From Halpernia frigidisoli (lineage in GTDB: Bacteria > Bacteroidota > Bacteroidia > Flavobacteriales > Weeksellaceae), in NCBI RefSeq assembly GCF_900113805.1, contig NZ_FOQT01000001.1, positions 496,001-560,000 on the forward strand: a DNA stretch of 64,000 bases, given 5' to 3'. The translations under genes and the position numbers were made by a program. The notes under the pieces are model-generated. The model searched no databases. It saw only the letters and a list, made by a program, of their open reading frames with translations, and was not told the DNA's origin. The number at the start of each line of letters is the position of its first letter. Position 1 is the first letter of the stretch. Below, in pieces: positions 63,093 to 64,000 of this stretch.

Positions 63093-64000
63093 TTAATCCT
63101 TTGAGATAAGCAATCTGGACATGGCTTCTGGATAACCACGCTGAATGGTAAGTTCGCTTGCCAGTTCATCAATCTCGCTTTTTGGAATATCCAGAAGTGT
63201 GAAGTTCGGATCTACCATTACCTCAACGGAAGAAATGATTTTTTCTTTCTGTATTTGCGCTATGATCTGATTGGCAACCGTTAATGCTGAAGATGCTTTC
63301 ACAATTTCACTTCGCGCATAAGATTTTTCCGGGAAACTTACTTCGCCTACACGAAGATCCGGATTATCTCCCGGAATTTGCTGCGCCCCAAACATGGGCG
63401 GTCCACCAACTACAGCAGTTTCAAATGAAGGTAAAAATTTAGATATGAATTCTATTCCGTTTTCCGTTCTGGTGTTTATTTCTTCTTTTTCCCAGGCAAC
63501 ATTTAATTTTTGACGGATGTCTTTATTGAATCTTGGCTGCACTTCATCTTTTTTAGATTTTACCAGACCATCTTTAAACAAAGTAATATCCTTTGTCATG
63601 CCATGAATTTGGTAATAATCTTCGCAGTAAGGTGTCAGTTGCGCCATGCCGTGGGACGTTCCGCGCTTTCCATGAAATATCAGTTCCGGAATCAAACCTC
63701 CGATTGGTTCCCATTTTGACACGTAAGCCGCTTTAAATTCTATAAGCCGTTTTGTGCTTAAATGTAAAGATTCATCTATAATTCCGGTTTTAAAGCCACA
63801 TGAATTTACCAGATATTTCACTTTGAAAGAGGCGTCTTTGGTTTGTATTTCCCAATTATGATCGACATTTTCATCACGGATATCTTTAATATCTGTAACG
63901 CTTGTATTTAATTTTAGATCGCATTTTTTTGTTTTAATTAAAGCCAACTGTGCCTGCGCTGCAAGTCTAAAAAGATTCCACCCAAATTCCTGAACGATGA
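63093..64000 (-). CDS. FAD-dependent oxidoreductase of the DAO type (5' end outside window)
   Basis: A partial amine-oxidase or glycine-oxidase-like protein. The visible part (about 302 residues) has the conserved segment SCGFKTGIIDESL, a Gly-rich stretch near GGPPMFGAQQIPGD, and ends LTIQRGYPEAMSRLLISKD. The frame is open beyond the first ORF start (TTG at 63947), continuing IVQEFGWNLFRLAAQAQ, so the true start is to the right of 64000. The FAD-binding N-terminus is not in this window, and the substrate is unknown. Confidence 0.7.
   Translation of the reverse strand, partial: IVQEFGWNLFRLAAQAQLALIKTKKCDLKLNTSVTDIKDIRDENVDHNWEIQTKDASFKVKYLVNSCGFKTGIIDESLHLSTKRLIEFKAAYVSKWEPIGGLIPELIFHGKRGTSHGMAQLTPYCEDYYQIHGMTKDITLFKDGLVKSKKDEVQPRFNKDIRQKLNVAWEKEEINTRTENGIEFISKFLPSFETAVVGGPPMFGAQQIPGDNPDLRVGEVSFPEKSYARSEIVKASSALTVANQIIAQIQKEKIISSVEVMVDPNFTLLDIPKSEIDELASELTIQRGYPEAMSRLLISKD

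Overview
The window looks like the chromosome of a flavobacterium (phylum Bacteroidota), most likely from the Weeksellaceae (Chryseobacterium/Kaistella-type). The evidence is AT-rich DNA, gliding-motility genes gldF and gldG, a secreted peptidase with a type IX secretion sorting tail, PorT-like outer-membrane barrels, TAnnTTTG promoter boxes without Shine-Dalgarno sequences, and dispersed structured repeats that I remember from this group. The genus is an inference. No rRNA, tRNA, CRISPR array or IS transposase was seen.

Layout. 1-11.4 kb: ligA (runs off the left edge), a cation/proton exchanger, a fused E1 alpha-beta 2-oxo acid dehydrogenase, a small monooxygenase-like gene, a YozG/DUF2975 pair, and dnaE with a fused exonuclease domain. 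11.5-17.9 kb: a complete curli-type amyloid locus with an unusual LuxR regulator, CsgG with an extra barrel, CsgF, a CsgH-CsgE protein split at an A10 slippery tract, a CsgB-like protein and a CsgA-like curlin. 17.9-24.4 kb: a TetR-controlled TolC/MFP/RND efflux operon. 24.4-36.4 kb: a repeat-rich spacer, a barrel protein, aroB, proline dehydrogenase, priA, a PBP4-type peptidase, an M1 peptidase and kbl. 36.4-41.5 kb: a sulfate-assimilation block (rrf2, cysH, cysD, cysN and a TauE-like permease with a siroheme-synthase-like front end), bracketed by a full DUF4268 gene and a 13-codon copy of its start. 42-47.6 kb: gldG and gldF separated by a GIY-YIG nuclease gene inside perfect 21-bp inverted repeats, then hemJ-like, SAM hydrolase and phoH genes. 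48-52.3 kb: two secreted or membrane proteins, ffh, a ParD/ParE module and a PfpI-family gene. 52.3-54.4 kb: a 2.1-kb non-coding array of about 300-bp repeats. 54.4-58.9 kb: a quinone oxidoreductase, two AbiTii-domain (phage-defence type) genes, and mnmE. 59-64 kb: stress genes (DUF2383, DUF892, a large catalase) and an FAD oxidoreductase running off the right edge.

How it works together. The curli genes form one leftward block transcribed from a recognisable promoter at about 17.75 kb, with two TAATGAT/ATCATTA dyads upstream. The cys genes share one strand with their Rrf2 regulator and carry an ACCAA-A-TTGGT dyad in front of cysH. The most unusual signals are the in-frame A AAA AAG slippery site followed at once by UAA inside csgE, the GIY-YIG gene with inverted repeats splitting gldF from gldG (and a gene-less hairpin of the same sequence nearby), the tandem AbiTii pair, the 300-bp repeat array, and several genes whose family-like reading begins at a codon other than NTG.
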